A stretch of 64,000 bases of DNA from Atrichornis clamosus (taxonomy: Eukaryota; Chordata; Aves; Passeriformes; Menuridae): assembly GCA_013400975.1 (NCBI GenBank), contig WBMZ01012212.1:124001-188000 (forward strand), given 5' to 3'. The position numbers and the translations under genes were made by a program. Within the stretch, counting starts at the first letter, position 1, and the number at the start of each line of letters is the position of its first letter. Below, in pieces: positions 11,541 to 24,200 of this stretch. Below the pieces are notes generated by a model. It saw only the letters and a list, made by a program, of their open reading frames with translations, had not been told where the DNA came from and searched no databases.

Positions 11541-14500
11541 ATGAATAACCTAATGCTTCCCAGGCATTTTTTAACATGTAGGCTCCGTATACATAAAGAA
11601 TTAATTAATGTCCCGTAACAAAATTCTCAGACAAAGGCAAGGATACAATAAGGTCTTCTTTTTAATTATCAATCACTACTGCTTTACCCTTGGAAGCCAG
11701 TTCAGCTCTAGCTGCCTTTTGCTTTCCTTGCTCCTCTCTCACAGCTTTGACAGACTTCTATTCAGCCCTAGAATTTTAACTCCCTAGACCCCTCTATGTT
11801 TTCTAATGGAAATCCTATGGCTAGGCTATACTCTGCTGTACATCTCCGTAGTTCTTTCATAAGTTTGCAAATTCTCCACGTCAGAAAGCACAGTGGAGTT
11901 CTGTTTGTTACTCTCAAGTGACCTTTCAAATGGGCTTTCAGAGACAAATCTTTCACTCTAGCTTGTATTTTTTCTTCCCCGAAGGCAGAGTCAGGATCTG
12001 TGTAATGATGACAAAATTAGCATATCCTGCAAGTGCTATCAAGGTAGAGAGGCAGAAGAAATGGAAAGAGCTTTGTAATCCTGAATGCATCTCTCACATG
12101 CCCCTGTATAGGTGGGTCTATGTTGAAATGCTTTGCTTAGGCCAAACTAAGATAAAGGCATTTTTATATTTACTAAAATTATCTGAGCCTAATGAATGCA
12201 GGTCAATTCATGTAAGTTTCCTTTGTACACTGTTATCAAGTTGAAGTGTGCTGCTTAAAAATGGACCATTTATGAAAAAAATCCCAAATATATAAATGAA
12301 GCTTCCAAAGGGGTAAAAAATTAAATCCATGACAGTCCCTTTAAATTTGGAGAATTAGACAACTTCTGCAAGTGTAGACAGTCAAATCAATGTCAACCTG
12401 AAGCTTGCAGTGGTGACAAGTATTCATAAAAGCTGTAAAATAACGTATTATTAAAATAAATACCCTGATTATTTTTAAGCAAATTCAAAAACCCTTTAGT
12501 GAAATCTTCAGACATGGGAACAGAAAAACAGTAACCTTAAATCTTTATGTAGCCAACAAACAAGACTGGGATTTGGTTTATCAGTCTCTTGCCTTCAGTT
12601 GTCTTTTTCCCCAGCAGAAACAGCTGGGAGTGGGATTCTTGCTCTGCGTACAGTGTAGGGCAAGGATTCACCATGTTAGAAATATTAGCTGATGGAAACA
12701 TGCAAGTTCACCGGCATAGTGCCATTTGGGCTTTTTGAGCAGAGGAATTTAAGCACTTGAAATGTAGGCACCAGTTTGAGAAGTATTCTGAGGATCTTGA
12801 GTCTGAACATGCTATTTAAACTGCTCATTTCCTTAGTCCAGCCACTAAACAGTATGGCCCAATTTGCTTTTGGCCCATAGATACTGGAGAGTTTCACCTC
12901 CAAAAGACCACTTTGCTTCTCCATGAAATATCTATTTGGAGCTGAACTTCAAACAATTTGTTCAAAAAGAAAGAATCTTGTCTTGTCAGATGTGACAACT
13001 GGATTGTCATAAAGACTCTTTCCCACCACAGTAACCTATATCATTGATATTTAATGTCTGGATTCCTACACTCCTCTCTCCCACGCATCCTTAGTTCCTT
13101 ACCAGCTGAGAAGACATTTCATTGTTTCCTGGTCACAAATCGCTTTCCTAAATTCTGTGTTTGATCATCTTTTATAATCTGCTGGTTTGTTGTGATTTTT
13201 TCATATAACTTTTTCTTCTTAAATAGAATTAGAATAACTCTAAATAGACATATGTGAAGAGTATTAGCCTGAAGCTTCCTGCAGATTCATAATCATGAAG
13301 CTTCCTGGGCACATTGTCTTCTGTGCAAATAAAAAAAAAAATCAAAAGCAAAAAACATCTTTTAAAATAAAAACATTTGAAAATATCATTAAAATGGTAT
13401 TACAAATCTGATTAGAGGAAACATCTATGAACCACTTTCTTCAGTGTTCATGGACTAGTGTCAGCTCACTGGTGTCTGTTTTCTTCCAGTAAGCTGTACT
13501 GCCCTGGGATTGGTTGCTGAAATCCCAAATGACCTGTAAACCTCAACTTTGCTCGGAAACACCATCAATATATATTGCCTAATTGATATTTTGTCTAATT
13601 CACATTTTTGTTGCTCTGTCAGTAATTTGACAGATACAATCATGGAATTATGGTGCACTGCATTCAACTTCATAGGCATGGCAAGGATGGCTGCCCTTAA
13701 CCGTGCAGCTTTATTTCATTTATAGAATGTGTTCTCTTTTTGTGTATGTTGAAAATTTAACAGAATAAATGAATTGCATGTTGAAATCATTGTGAAGGTC
13801 TTCACCAGAGTGACTGTAGCATAAACATGAGAGAGGTTTATTCAGCAGGACTTAACAGGAGAATCTGGAAAGTATTGTCTACAGATAGGGTAAAAAAAAA
13901 AAATAGCAGAAGGCATGCTGAAAAAGCTTGCCCTGGGCAGGTGTACCTGGCTCCCACGGGGGTGTGGTGAGCTCCTGTTGAAGGAAAAGGCTGGAAAAAC
14001 CTACAGTGAGAATCAAAAAGGAAATTACATGATTCAGGCCATTGTGAAAACAGAGTCTGCCGAAGGTTCCTGGGACTGATCCTGAGAGGCTTAGGTACAC
14101 AATAACTGAAAGAGCATTCCCTTCTCCTAGTATTTTCTTCTTTCCTGAATTTAACTCATTGTGTTCAGAATGTGTTAGATTCAAGATCTAGTGACATTTT
14201 CAGGAAGTACTATTGTCATCAGATCCCCCACCCCTGACTCATCTCAGTTCCACTATTTTATTCTGGATCCCTCCTACCTAACAATGCAGCAACCACAAAT
14301 CAGCTTGTCTGTCTTGTATACAAATAGTCGTAATGGTTGCGCTTGGACACAGGTACCTTGGGCTCTTACATTTCATCTAATCAGTTGGTAGATATAAAAT
14401 ATATGTAAATGGATTAGAAGAATTCCTCTGTGCCTGATGCCTTAGGCAGCTAACGTTCCTTAATCAGTCCGTGGGCCAACTAATGCTATCAGTCTCATCT

Positions 14501-15681
14501 GTTTAATTCACTACATATAAATTAACTGCAGAAAATTAACAAAACATGTTAAGCAACACATATTTCATTTACATTTGTGATCAGTGTTATATTACCAACA
14601 TAATAAAATGAGATCATGGAAAAACAAAATTATGTATAAGCTCACTAGCAATTTACTTTCCTTTATTATAAATAATTCTTATTCCAATTTGCTCCACTTC
14701 ATGCTTTTAGCCACCTAGTTGATTTTTATGTTTTTTTGTTTCTTTAGTACTTGCATAATATAAACGACCACATATGTTTAGAGGATATGTACATATTCAC
14801 ACACCAAAAACTTCCATTATAATGAATTGTAGGCAAATATTAATTTAGCAGATCAAGTAATTATGGCAGTGTGAAAACTGATCTTTCGTTGTTGCAGTGG
14901 AGAAACAAACATGTATACATGTGTATGAGTATGTGAATATATTAAAAACCGCTTAGAAAATTTCTAGTACAATGATGGACTCTGTAAGAAACTACCCAGT
15001 GATGCCAACTATACAAAGAAGTGATAAATTGTCTGTAATTCTAAGTAATTTGAACATATAGTCACATATTCAGTTAAGATTTGTAATTAATAGCAATATT
15101 ACCCAAATATCCCAGTCAATAGATTTATTTTTGTTTTATTTCTTGGGTTAAAATTAAATTTTACCTTGGTTTGGTTATACTTGGAAGCCCAGTTCGAGAT
15201 ATAAAAAGTTTATTAAAACATTTCAGAATTGACAAAATAAAATACTTGATTAATATCAACTATATGAAAGCCTTCTAGCTACACAACTATGAGGAAAAAA
15301 AAAAGATATTGAATATTTTTATGGTTTGCTTTAGAATATTAATTCTAGTTTATGTTTACCTACCCATATCAGTAGAGAAAGAAAGAATAAAAACATAGGT
15401 TTGTTAATGGTCGAGTCTGGTTTGTGTTAAAATGAATACATGTACATTTCTTTAATGAGGAGAAATCAACAAGGAGATAGATGTATGTGTTCTTAGGATT
15501 CATAATATCTAACCATTTGGCTTTAACACAGACTGGATTTCATTGGGAAAACCATTTAGCCTTTTAGCAAGTTTTCAAATTTTTAGTAACAGCTTTTCCT
15601 CTGGTCCTAGCTGCTTCTCATGAAAACAAAAGAGGAGAAGGTGCAATTTGCACCATTTTTCTAATTTTTACCCAAAAAACC
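11541..15681. other. Unassigned DNA, no gene seen
   Basis: No recognisable gene or repeat family. A moderately G+C-richer block at 13910-14110 sits next to a run of twelve A at about 13891 and contains a 101-codon minus-strand frame (13879-14184) that I do not recognise. A 79-codon minus-strand frame at 12685-12924 is likewise unsupported. From 14500 on, the sequence is strongly A+T-rich. Confidence 0.6.
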
Positions 15682-15714
15682 CAAACAAACAAACAAACCA
15701 ACAAACAAACAAAC
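15682..15714. repeat. (CAAA)n microsatellite
   Basis: About eight copies of CAAA with one interruption (CCAA), embedded in an A-rich stretch that runs into CACACAAAAA. Confidence 0.88.
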
Positions 15715-15720
15715 ACACAA

Positions 15721-17379
15721 AAAGAGGAAAATTTCAGAAAAACTGAGAGCAGGATTTAAATCAGGTGTAGGAATCAGGAATCCCAAGAAGAATAGCAAGA
15801 GACAAAGAGAAGCATAATTGGAAGAGGACTAGGAAAATAATGGAAGGGAAAAGATACTAAGATGGCCATAAATATTCGTTAAGGGGGAAAATACATACAC
15901 AGGTGCAAACAGCAATTTTCTCTTATTCTCTTCCACTGTTAAGTTTTTAATCTAGAATTGTTAGGCACTCTGATGTATTCCTACCATTTTCTGTTTCCTT
16001 CTAAACCCTGAGTTTTTTCTGTCTTGTTTTTCTAGAGTCCTTCAGACAATCTCCTCTTTTATTAGTATTTATATCACTCAGACCTGATGAATGGAAAGAA
16101 TAATGAAAATAAGTGGTTCTTCCACGTCCATCAGACTCTGATGACTGATCTTACTATTTTCTTAATCTTGTGATGAGCACAACCCAAACAAATTACTGCA
16201 CCTAGAAGTGCAAAACTGTTTTCTATGTTTAACTTTTCAAGTAGAGTAGGCCAGGCACTGCTGCTATATGTGAGAGTCTTAAGAAAAAAAATTTCATGAA
16301 GTGCTTATAACTGCCTTTCCAATATTTCTGATTTGTCAGAATTATGTCTATTATGCAGGAAAATAAATACCTCCAGCCCAAGTTTTGTGTTAAATTACTA
16401 AGATGTGTTAATACATCTCACTTTCAAATATTTCAAATGATTTTTTTTTAGTTCTTCCTTCAACTCTTTCCCAAGTACACAGATGAGATAGTTGAATCTC
16501 AATGGAACTATGCAATATAAATAAATTTAGTCAATAAACTCAGAGGACTAATTAGCTGAAGATAACTCAAGGGTATTTGTGAAGTCTAAAACCATATAAT
16601 TTTTATATGTTTGCTGCAGCAATATCCCATGATTTTTATTTAAGGAAGTACAAACCATTTTAAATAAACAATGTTTCTGGCAGTTCTGTACACTAGCATC
16701 TTATACCATATCACTATTCAATTAAATAACATTTTCTGTGTGAAATAATGACATGGAGATCCAGAATTTCTTCATGTCTTTATGCTCCTTTCTGGAATAT
16801 GTTGTCAAAATATATTATCACTAACATATTTATAATATAATTAGAATTCCTATATCTGATTGAGAACGTAAATATCTTTTTAGTAGACTTGAGTGTACGG
16901 CACCACATGTTGGAAATGTTTAAGCTTTTGCCTAATTCAGTTTATTTCTCTGTTTAAATTCCAGTCAAGAGTGATTGGAATTTTACATAAGTAGAGATAA
17001 GTCATAAATTCTAATAATGATAGTTCCTTCATTACTTGACATAGGCATTTTTATTTCACCCCACAGTACATTTAAATGACTTATCTAAGCATATGAAACC
17101 ATTCTAGAACACAGCACACACAACTTCAGAGTTTATAATGCAGCAGAATCACGGGAAGGGAGACTGATCCTAAAATAACAACTTTTAGATAAATGTAGCT
17201 TTCACATTGATAGAAACAAAGTTAAGGCTGAAACACCAAAATTCTAGGAGCATTTTCGTGTGTCAGTGTGTACAGACTCATAGGTGTTATTCCCTGTGCA
17301 TGGCCACAGAAATGATTCTGGCTGCAACAGCTCTGGATTAAACCAGAAGTTACCTCCCCATCAATGCTGCAGGTTTAAT
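15721..17379. other. Unassigned A+T-rich DNA
   Basis: No gene or repeat family is seen. The last 100 bases, up to the candidate exon, contain a TTTAATTATTCATC word (from about 17374) that would suit a conserved non-coding element, but this is weak. Confidence 0.6.
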
Positions 17380-17382
17380 TAT

Positions 17383-17622
17383 TCATCTACTCACTAAAAC
17401 CCACTCTCTAGCAGGTGGGTTTAAAATTTGCCTGTCATTATCAGTTTTTATAGATTTGTTGGTGATGTTTTTCGTGGTGTTCCCTTGTCTGGGTTGTCCT
17501 CTCACCTGCCCACCCCAAAAGAAATGCACTTTGCCCCACACCACACCAATGCACGAAACTGCTGCAACACTGATCAGCACAATGGCAAGAAACACATCAA
17601 ACACACTTGGGTCTCTGGTCAT
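17383..17622 (-). CDS. Candidate exon of a small membrane protein, unrecognised
   Basis: I do not recognise this gene and its coding status is unproven. The minus-strand frame begins at ATG (17622-17620), directly preceded by an in-frame TGA. Residues 10-29 form an unbroken hydrophobic stretch (VFLAIVLISVAAVSCIGVVW) of the right length for one membrane helix, flanked by MTRDPSVFD and GKVHFFWGGQ. Codons in this part look coding-like, with many GTG, CTG, ATC and GCC. After residue 39 the sequence reads CAG|GTGAGA, a near-perfect splice donor at a codon boundary (exon end 17506). The frame beyond it loses this character and stops at 17383, so the tail is probably intron. A possible acceptor AG lies at 17630-17629 behind a C/T-rich stretch. 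It could be an exon of a multi-exon gene, a broken gene, or chance. Confidence 0.27.
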   Translation of the reverse strand: MTRDPSVFDVFLAIVLISVAAVSCIGVVWGKVHFFWGGQVRGQPRQGNTTKNITNKSIKTDNDRQILNPPAREWVLVSR

Positions 17623-17649
17623 TCAGTGCTGAATGTTACGTGGGGTTGA

Positions 17650-19709
17650 AGAGCTTGAGAAAGAAAGGGGTTTTTTCATCCCTTTTCTTCTGTTATGTGA
17701 AGAATAACTTAAATGTTCTTCTAAAACAGCATTCTTGATAATTAATTTTATTAAACAGAGTCCTCTTTAAACCTGTCTTGAATTAAATGATATCTTGACA
17801 ATAGCAAGCAACACTTTGGGACAAAGCAAAGATGTATTTGGACATTAAAAAATACAAAAAATACTATTCAGAACACAGGAAAGGAATGGCAGGTGCTTTT
17901 AGTTAAAGGAAAGGCTTAAGCCAAGTACACACTGAGGCAAGAAGAGTTCTGATTTCAGGGGCAGGGCAGATTGCCAGACAGAGTATGTAATTGAGATGAA
18001 GAAAGGAAAAGTAAGGAATGAAAAATTTCAGTAGTTAAATTAAGGTTGGAATACAGAAAGCAAAGGAAGAATGCCAAAACACTATAATGGTAAGGGCAGT
18101 CTTCAGTAATACAAGAGGGCAGAGTTAGATGCCATTTCCCTCCACTGCAATGAAGGGTAGATTAATTGTTTGATTTCTTTTTGCTGCATTTCTTTATGCA
18201 AGAAATTGTCTTTTCAAGACTGTGAGGATAAATAAGCTGAAGACTATAAGGCAGACAGATACTCTAATAGCTGGGACAATATGAGTAACTTATATTCGCA
18301 GAAGAAACAAAAGGAATCCATCAACAGAGCTTGAAGTGAAATCCAACCTGCAGATATCTATTTGCAAGTCAAATTAGCAGTGCAGCTGATTCTAGTTAGG
18401 TAATATGGATCTAAAATATATAAGAAGCTAAATTTTGGTCAAAAGATCAGAGGTAATACAGCAGTGAGACACTGACTTAAAATTTTATCTAGAACTAAGC
18501 TTTCATTATTCAAGATTCCTTATTTGAGAGAAGAGTTGAAGGAAGAATGTTTAGAAGAAACATTGCACTGTAATTCAAAACAAGAATCTACATTGTGCAA
18601 TTCATTAATATATTTTTCGCCACTAAACCCATACATATAGCAAGTTGAATTTTACTTTATATGATAAAAAAACACTCTTTCTTGAAGATAAATTCATTAC
18701 TATGTTGTGTGAAAAATGATAAGTAGACATAGATTTTAAAGAGTGATTTTCCTCATTTCTTATGAGAAGCCAGAGGGTCTTTAATTCATTGTTGTGGAAG
18801 CTCCCAGGAGATGCTTTTCATAATCAGCATATTCACAGTCCCTTTGGGACAACATTTATTATTAGGAAGAGTATTGCAGAAATCAGAAATAAAAAATTTA
18901 ATACAGGGTGTATGAGTAGAACATGAATCTCTCATGAATAGAAGTACACAGAGAAGTGAATTTATAATAAACTGTATAAAGAAGTGCTCTTTTGGATACT
19001 TAACACACTCTTCTAAATCTTGTAAGTAAGCTTTTTGCATTAAATTCCAAAGTCAAGAGATCAAGCTGACCTCAAAGACCTAACCTTCCACTATGTCCGT
19101 GAAATATGGATTATCCATCTAGGCCTTGACTCAACAAAGTATTTCAATATGAAATCAACTATTTTAAATTCTTTGTTGTGCTACAGTGAGAACAGCATAA
19201 GACAGAATCCTGTTTTATTGAATAAGGTGGTAAGTAATAATTTTATCTGTTTACTTTTGACATTTTTGAAGAAAGAAGTGCCGATAACCAGTTTTGATAC
19301 TAAGGTTTTCTTTTTAGACTCTTTGTAATAGAGCCATAGGCCCTTCTTTACATAATTATTCAAGAACATATCCTCACACGAGTACCTTTTGCAAATCAAT
19401 AAAACTACACATCTAAATGAGTATAACAAATTACTTGTTAAAACATATTTCAATGATAAAGATGTAAATCCACATAGGGAGTTAAAACATGACTGTACAA
19501 AAAGAGACTGTTGTTCTCTTTAAGTATTGCAACTAGTTCTATAAAGAATGACTGCTTTTTCCTGGCAATATTCAATGGAAGAAAAGTGTTACTGGAAAAA
19601 GCAGAAAAAAATCTCCAAGAAGATATCCCTGACTTACAGATGACAATATTGTCAGAAGAGCTTGGATAAAAAGAAGTAAAGAATACTTTATAGAATTAAT
19701 ATCATTTTA
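17650..19709. other. Unassigned A+T-rich DNA
   Basis: Nothing identifiable. Frames of 84 and 90 codons on the minus strand (18786-19040, 19181-19453) show no known motif and sit in A+T-rich sequence. Confidence 0.65.
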
Positions 19710-19790
19710 GTATATTATATATAATTGTTATATGTTATATATTATATAATTATATTAATTACATGATTAATAAAATAATAATAAATTATG
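19710..19790. repeat. AT-rich low-complexity tract
   Basis: Almost pure A and T, with repeated TATAT and AATAAT words. This is low-complexity DNA with no evident unit. Confidence 0.85.
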
Positions 19791-21164
19791 TCTTACCAGA
19801 AGTATTAAGGTTACAATGGCCACCAGCTTAATTTTGTTAGAGTTTCTCATCTCCCTACATTGTGCTCCTAAGAAAAATTTCTGCCTTTGTGGAAATCAAT
19901 AGCAAAATGCTAATTGCTAGCAGTGGAGACAGAATTTTGCCCGAGATGAAAAACTGTATCCCAGGCAGACTTAAGTCCTGTCCCTGGGTCAAGAAAATAG
20001 CGAAAATATTTCTGAGGCTCAGAGTAAGGCTCTCAAGGATATGGCTAATACCTCATGAGCAGATGACCCCATGCTTAGTCTTTCATATCCATCCAGCCAG
20101 CTATGCTGTTAAAAGGAAAATTCAGGATATATGGAGCCAGATGTGCTGATGACATGAACTAGCAGCTGCTTTGGAGTCTGAACTGCCATACCAGATAAAA
20201 TCTGTCCAATGGAGGTTAGCATAACTGACCTCTGCATGTGTGGCTCACAGTTCTCAGTGGTGAAGCCACCAAAGGAAGCTGGTGTAGCAGCAAGAGTCAA
20301 ACCCAGATGAGAACATGGTGCACATTCTCAGTTTTCGCTCATGTTTCTGATTTCTTCCCTCTGAATGGGACAATAAAAATTATTTAAACAGCAACACGGA
20401 TAGGAAATGCAGAGGAAAAGAGTAACACAGAAAATTTGACACAATTTTAATATATTGACTTTGAGTTATTCAGTCGTGGCTGAAACAAGAAGAGTGTTAA
20501 AAACACAGGGCTAGAAAAAATAGTCAGGAACAGTGCTTATGTTACTGAAGAAAATATTACCCCAACCACTATATGCTCACCCATTGAAAGCAAAGACCGT
20601 CTCACCTCACAGTATTACCATGCAGCACTAGATATTTATTTTTACACTGGTGTTTTCAGTTTTGAATTGAGATCATTTTAATAATAGTTGGGGTTTAAAC
20701 TTAAAAAGGTTGGCAAATTAACTGTTTTGGTGAAAGGACTCATAAGTCCTCTTGCTATGCAAACCTCTTGATTGTAAACACCTCTGGGAGATTTCTATAA
20801 TTCTTTCTGCTCATATGGTAAATACCATAAAATCAGCCTCTCACAGTGTTTTTCTGGCCTCGCTTGTGGTCCCAGGGAAGTCTCAAAAGAACAAAATGAA
20901 TAAAGAAGCTGACTGAAATTTTTAGGCGTCAGAGATGATTTCCTTGAGATTATTTTAGAAGACATATTTGGTGTGTGGAGAGTAGGTTGCTATTTTGGCT
21001 CTAATATTTACTAGTAGTGTAAAGGAGAACTCATGGACCTTTGGAGTCTTAAGGCTAGTTCTGAATGCTTTTGGATAGCCATTACTGGGTCTTGTACATC
21101 ACTTGTATGAGTTTCTGATTTTTTTAACAGACATCTTTACAAATAAAAATTTCCTTCTAGAAAA
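19791..21164. other. Unassigned DNA
   Basis: A less A+T-rich segment at 19900-20340 has frames of 95 codons (plus, 19862-20149) and 63 codons (minus, 20109-20300). I recognise neither and found no clean splice signals. It may be an old, unrecognisable repeat. The remainder holds nothing I can name. Confidence 0.55.
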
Positions 21165-21247
21165 GATACACACCCCCATGGCAGGAGGATTGGAACTAGA
21201 TGATTTTTAAGGTCCCTTACAACCCAAACCATTCTATGATTCTCTAA
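21165..21247 (+). mobile_element. CR1 LINE 3' tail
   Basis: This is the very 3' end of a CR1 element in plus orientation. The words GGAACTAGATGAT, AAGGTCCCTTACAACCCAAA and CCATTCTATGATTCT follow one another as in the CR1 3' untranslated end with its ATTCTATG-type terminal repeat. Only about 80 bases remain. Severe 5' truncation is usual for CR1. Confidence 0.93.
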
Positions 21248-24200
21248 TAAGTAATTTTGGGACAGTGCCCCAATTCAAGTGGATAGCAGCTTCCATGCTT
21301 CCAGGCTTCTCTGAGCAATGGCCAGAATCTATATTTGGATTCATTCTTCAATCATTTCCTCTCTCTTCTGTAATCCACAGTTTAGCCTCTGCTGTGCTGG
21401 TTTATATTTGTTCTGCAGAATAGCTAAACACTCTAATTCTAAAAGAAATCTCCCCATTCTCAACCAAACAGTGTGCCAGAGAGGTAAGTCATGAAATAAT
21501 ATACCTTTGCACAGAAGCCAAACATGTGGCAACCACCTGAGAAAGAGGCTATGAAAGCAAAAGCATGTCCTGCTACTGCAACAAGAGCTTTAAAATATTA
21601 CAGTTGCCTTCTGGCCTGTAAAAATAATGCAAGTTTGAGCAATACCCTACAGTAAATAGTTTGTCATTTTCCCATGGAAGTTTTATAACTTTCCTCTGAC
21701 TTCAAAGACCCAGTTTGCTTACCTTCCCAGTGTTTTCATATGCTATAATTTGTAGAATAAAATGAGAATTTTGTGTTTATGCATTTAATAAATCTTTGCT
21801 TAAAAAAAAAGTTATATATACTTTTAGTGCACTATTCATGTTTTCAAAGCAATATAGATGAATGTTTGCTTTCAGTTGATTTCAGTGCTATTAAGGATTA
21901 CATATCACATTAATATTTCTCTGTATAAATATATTGTAGCTCAAATAAATTCCTGGTACTGAGACTGTAATCTGCTTAAAAAATAAAGGTCATTCCCTAA
22001 ATCTTATGATATCTCATGAACAAATTTAACTAAGACCTTTTGTAATCAGCATTATATGTGAGACAGGTATTACCACATAAGTGTTATGTTATACTGCTAT
22101 AACCCTTTTACTGTTATGCTGCTCTCTCTGTTGTGACAGAAACAGAGATGTACGAAACACAAAAGGATGATGTTTTGAAGGTCACATTATGTAATTTGTA
22201 TTTTGTTTATGATTCTCTGTCAGTTCAGAAACTGTTGGACTGGTAGGTTTTTGTCTACCTTTTGTATTCCTGCTTGTATTTTAAATTAAAATTCCAAGAA
22301 CAGCTAGAAAAGAAAAGAATATTAGAAGGCTGTTGCTAGTACTGGTCAAACAAAGAGTGCCTAAAATAGGAGTAGTAGTTCTATCAGTCACAGCAGCAGT
22401 ATTACAAGCAGTAATAATAATACCAATGCTATTAATATGGAAACCTGCTTTAGTACTTGAACTATTTCTTTCTAAGTTGTCACCTAAAAATCAGCTATGA
22501 ACACCAATGGGTGCTGATCAGTGAGAAATCTGATAAATAAAGATCCTTGATGGAACAAGAAGAAAGTTTGAATATTTCAATATAAAGGGTTTAATAAATA
22601 GCAGGCACTCTGTCTAATATGGTCTTTCTCTGATCTGAGAGCAGCAGCAAAGCACGAGGCAACCAGAAAGACTGAACTGCCATTACAGTTAGGGCATTTC
22701 CTTCTACTCCTGGACCATCTCCTTGCAACATTTCAACTCTTTGCTTCCTGTCTTGCACTATGAACATGGATGACAAATTAGATCTTAATACAGATATTTG
22801 TAGGGGATGGTGTGAAATCCTACCTAGGTTATTTTATACCTGCTTCTCTCTTCTTGTTTTTGGAATGCTTATGTAGCCATTCAAGAGTCTTTCCTGCATC
22901 AGGTTAGCATAACAATCCATAGAGCATACGGAAAAATTTCTTTATGGTGATGTATTAACTTCCCAGTGTCTCCAGGACCTTTAGCTTCTTTAGGTCATTG
23001 CCATGAACAAAGCAGAAAAATAAGGGTTTTATTTAAATGTTTACAGCCTCCCGAAGAATTCTATAAATAGCTCACTTCAAACACGTTGAGGCATTCTACC
23101 CTTTTCCTGTATAATAGAGGGGTTTTTTTTGTTAGTTTCTGTCTTTTATTTTTTCATTGTACAGTGTTCTTACACAGATAGTATGCCACTAGGATTAAAA
23201 GGATGTGGTATTTGTGCATGCTCAGTGGAGAATGGACTTTTTATGTTGAATCCAAAAGGATTCAGTTGACACATGAAGAGTATAGACAGGCCTGACTTTA
23301 AATGTATTTCCAACTATGTGTATAAAAGCTTTTCTAAAGGCATGGTGAGAAAACAACTATACCACATAAAGCAAGATGGAGAGGACATGACAAGTACACA
23401 GAGAGAGCACATCACTAATTAAGTCTTCATGCAATAGTAAGCAAATTTTTTTAATGCATGCTTTAAATACCATGTTTATTGTCAACAGCTAAGATGTAGG
23501 GAGAAGGTTTGTACACACTACAGTATTAATTGTACTATACAGTTTTGTGCTTTTCAGCTTTTCAGATTACCATCTTTCATCTTTCTCTCTCCCACCTCTT
23601 GCTACTTCAATATTAAAAATCTGTGCATATTCTGTTCCATCTACTCGGTTAACTGTTACTAAGGAAGAAATAAATTCACTCAAAAGACATGCAGCCAGCA
23701 GCACGGAGCTGTTTTCCTGAAGTGCTGTGCCAAATTAATCAGCTATACAAAAATGTGTTATTAGTCAAAAGGCTGAAATCAACCCACTGTTATTAGTCAA
23801 AAGGCTGAAATCAACCCATTGTTAGTAGAGAGAATACATAAAATACCTTTTGGAAACCAGTCAAACCCAAGACCAGTTCCAACCTCTTTCTTAGTCTAGA
23901 TACTCTGCAGATCTCTTCTAAGCAGACTGTGACAATAATATTTCAAATTGAAATTTAGTTCATAAAGAGTGTCTGTTTGGGAAGGGTAGCCTTTCATATT
24001 GTTCTACTTTGTTTATATTTATATATAATTTTCTGCCTGATTGCCAATATGAACTTTGAGATTTTTAAATGTCCATTTGAATTTCATATTACTAGTGATA
24101 AGATAAACAGAAAATCTACACCTCTTTGAAAATTTGGAGATTTTCATTGTACACAATAAGACATGCTGTCAGTATTACCATCCTTTGCATCTGTTTAAAT

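Noticed and set aside
23757..23820. Start of a CRISPR-like array
   Set aside because: There are two abutting copies without spacers in vertebrate DNA. It is a plain tandem duplication.
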